6,463 nucleotides of DNA from Ruminococcaceae bacterium UBA1865 (GTDB lineage: Bacteria > Bacillota > Clostridia > Oscillospirales > Acutalibacteraceae). Below, one piece after another: positions 5,978-6,463 of this stretch. The stretch lies in contig DDHX01000023.1 of assembly GCA_002338255.1 (NCBI GenBank), positions 3,042 to 9,504 of the forward strand, read 5' to 3'. A model generated the notes under the pieces. The model ran no database searches. It was given only the letters and a program-made list of their open reading frames with translations, and was not told the DNA's origin. A program made the position numbers and the translations under genes. Each line of letters starts with the position of its first letter. Position 1 is the stretch's first letter.

Positions 5978-6344
5978 CATATTCATCCTCAAGCTCGTTA
6001 TCATAATTCGCAAGATTTCCACTTTCGGTGCTAAAGTCATTTTCACTTTCCGTCGCATAGTTTTCCGACCTTACTAATTCGCCGTTTTCATCATAATTGT
6101 CGGGGTTGGCGGCCGGAATCTGCCAGCCAAACATGGAGCCGTGAAGCATAGCGACTTCCTGCGCCTTATTGATTCTCATCCTGCCGTTCAATTCATCTGC
6201 CAGCCGACGATTGGCCTGCGCATCCGAAGTCGAATAATCACAATGATAATATCCGGATTCACCTTGTTTGATAATAATTAACTCGCTGGTACTTGGCATA
6301 AGGCTGTAACATAAATCCGGCAGTTTCTCTGTATCAGATTTCAT
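5964..6344 (-). CDS. Conserved-type hypothetical protein of the conjugative-element operon (126 aa)
   Basis: The N-terminal 85 residues carry LCYSLMPSTSELIIIKQGES, GYYHCDYSTSDAQANRRLAD and AQEVAMLHGSMFGWQIPAANP, a pattern I recall at the ends of larger polyvalent proteins of Clostridial elements. No function is known to me. Residues 88-126 are low-complexity and strongly acidic, rich in E, D, N and S, ending NELEDEYDEEI. ATG 6344 is chosen over the open upstream frame (to 6407) because GGAGG at 6354-6358 ends nine bases before it; a GTG at 6347 is the alternative. It overlaps the upstream gene by 11 bases and the next gene by 14 bases, so all three are translationally coupled. The gene is real with good confidence; no role is assigned. 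Confidence 0.75.
   Translation of the reverse strand: MKSDTEKLPDLCYSLMPSTSELIIIKQGESGYYHCDYSTSDAQANRRLADELNGRMRINKAQEVAMLHGSMFGWQIPAANPDNYDENGELVRSENYATESENDFSTESGNLANYDNELEDEYDEEI
5973..5990 (-). repeat. Stop/start junction cassette, copy 1
   Basis: On the minus strand GAGGATGAATATGATGAA acts at once as codons of the acidic tail (EDEYDEE) of the 126-aa protein and as ribosome binding site plus start of the 344-aa protein. It matches copy 2 at 6340-6357 at 17 of 18 bases, in the same frame arrangement. Confidence 0.6.
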
Positions 6345-6463
6345 CACATTCATCCTCCATTCTTCGGGTTCCCGCACATAGCTTCCCATCCTCCATCCGC
6401 TCGACATGACCGTAATTCAGGCTGGAGAATTGCAGGCTTCCGTTTCGATAGTCATGATGAAGG
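6334..6463 (-). CDS. C-terminal end of an unrecognised upstream gene
   Basis: A frame open from the right edge gives 42 residues before a TGA at 6334-6336. It includes LQFSSLNYGHVERMEDGKL and ends RRMEDECDEI. The acidic end resembles that of the next protein (EDEYDEEI). Its stop overlaps the following start by 11 bases, the same arrangement as the next junction downstream, which supports it as a true gene end rather than a shadow. The family cannot be named from this fragment. Confidence 0.55.
   Translation of the reverse strand, partial: LHHDYRNGSLQFSSLNYGHVERMEDGKLCAGTRRMEDECDEI
6340..6357 (-). repeat. Stop/start junction cassette, copy 2
   Basis: On the minus strand GAGGATGAATGTGATGAA encodes the EDECDE tail of the gene running off the right edge and also supplies the ribosome binding site and start codon of the 126-aa protein. 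It differs from copy 1 at 5973-5990 by one base. Confidence 0.6.

Noticed and set aside
5978..6058. Upstream start at 6058 for the 344-aa protein
   Set aside because: The extra residues are encoded inside the acidic tail of the previous gene and lack a ribosome binding site.
6345..6407. Upstream start at 6407 for the 126-aa protein
   Set aside because: This part overlaps the open end of the preceding gene in another frame; GGAGG at 6354-6358 points to ATG 6344 or GTG 6347.
1..6463. CRISPR array, tRNA or rRNA genes, insertion sequence
   Set aside because: No regularly spaced direct repeats, tRNA-like cloverleaf, rRNA sequence or transposase motif was seen on either strand.

Overview
The window looks like part of a conjugative or mobilizable element (an ICE or conjugative plasmid) from a Bacillota host, most likely a gut Clostridia. 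The evidence is the gene set (DUF3991/Toprim primase, DUF4314 protein, ribbon-helix-helix accessory protein, MobP/MobL-type relaxase), strong AAGGAGG-type ribosome binding sites, a TTG start, and moderate GC in the backbone. Every gene I can support lies on the minus strand, so transcription runs from right to left. Family names come from reading the translations by eye; no database search was possible.

Layout in transcription order. (1) 6463-3579 is a tightly packed operon: the C-terminus of an unrecognised gene running off the right edge, a 126-aa conserved-type hypothetical, a 344-aa hypothetical, a DUF4314 protein and a DUF3991/Toprim primase-like protein. Adjacent genes overlap by 11-14 bases, or the ribosome binding site sits on the preceding stop codon, so translation is probably coupled. 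(2) 3540-1964 is a distinctly AT-rich toxin-antitoxin module with its own sigma-70-like promoter and Rho-independent terminator. It encodes a 136-aa MqsR-like toxin candidate followed by a 334-aa antitoxin that joins an MqsA-like zinc ribbon and helix-turn-helix to a Panacea (SocA/DUF4065) domain. (3) 1927-1680 is non-coding or nearly so. It holds a possible 22-codon peptide, several inverted repeats and an IncP-like nick motif, and is read here as the origin of transfer (oriT). (4) 1668-1 encodes the ribbon-helix-helix relaxosome protein and, overlapping it by 20 bases, the relaxase, which is cut off by the left edge.

The expected job of the system is as follows. The ribbon-helix-helix protein and relaxase assemble at oriT, and the relaxase nicks and pilots one strand. 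The primase-like and other operon proteins probably support establishment in the recipient, and the toxin-antitoxin module stabilises the element. The most notable items are the three-part antitoxin with its divergent MqsR-like partner, the oriT candidate with an RP4-style nick site, and a nearly identical 18-base stop/start junction used at two successive gene boundaries.
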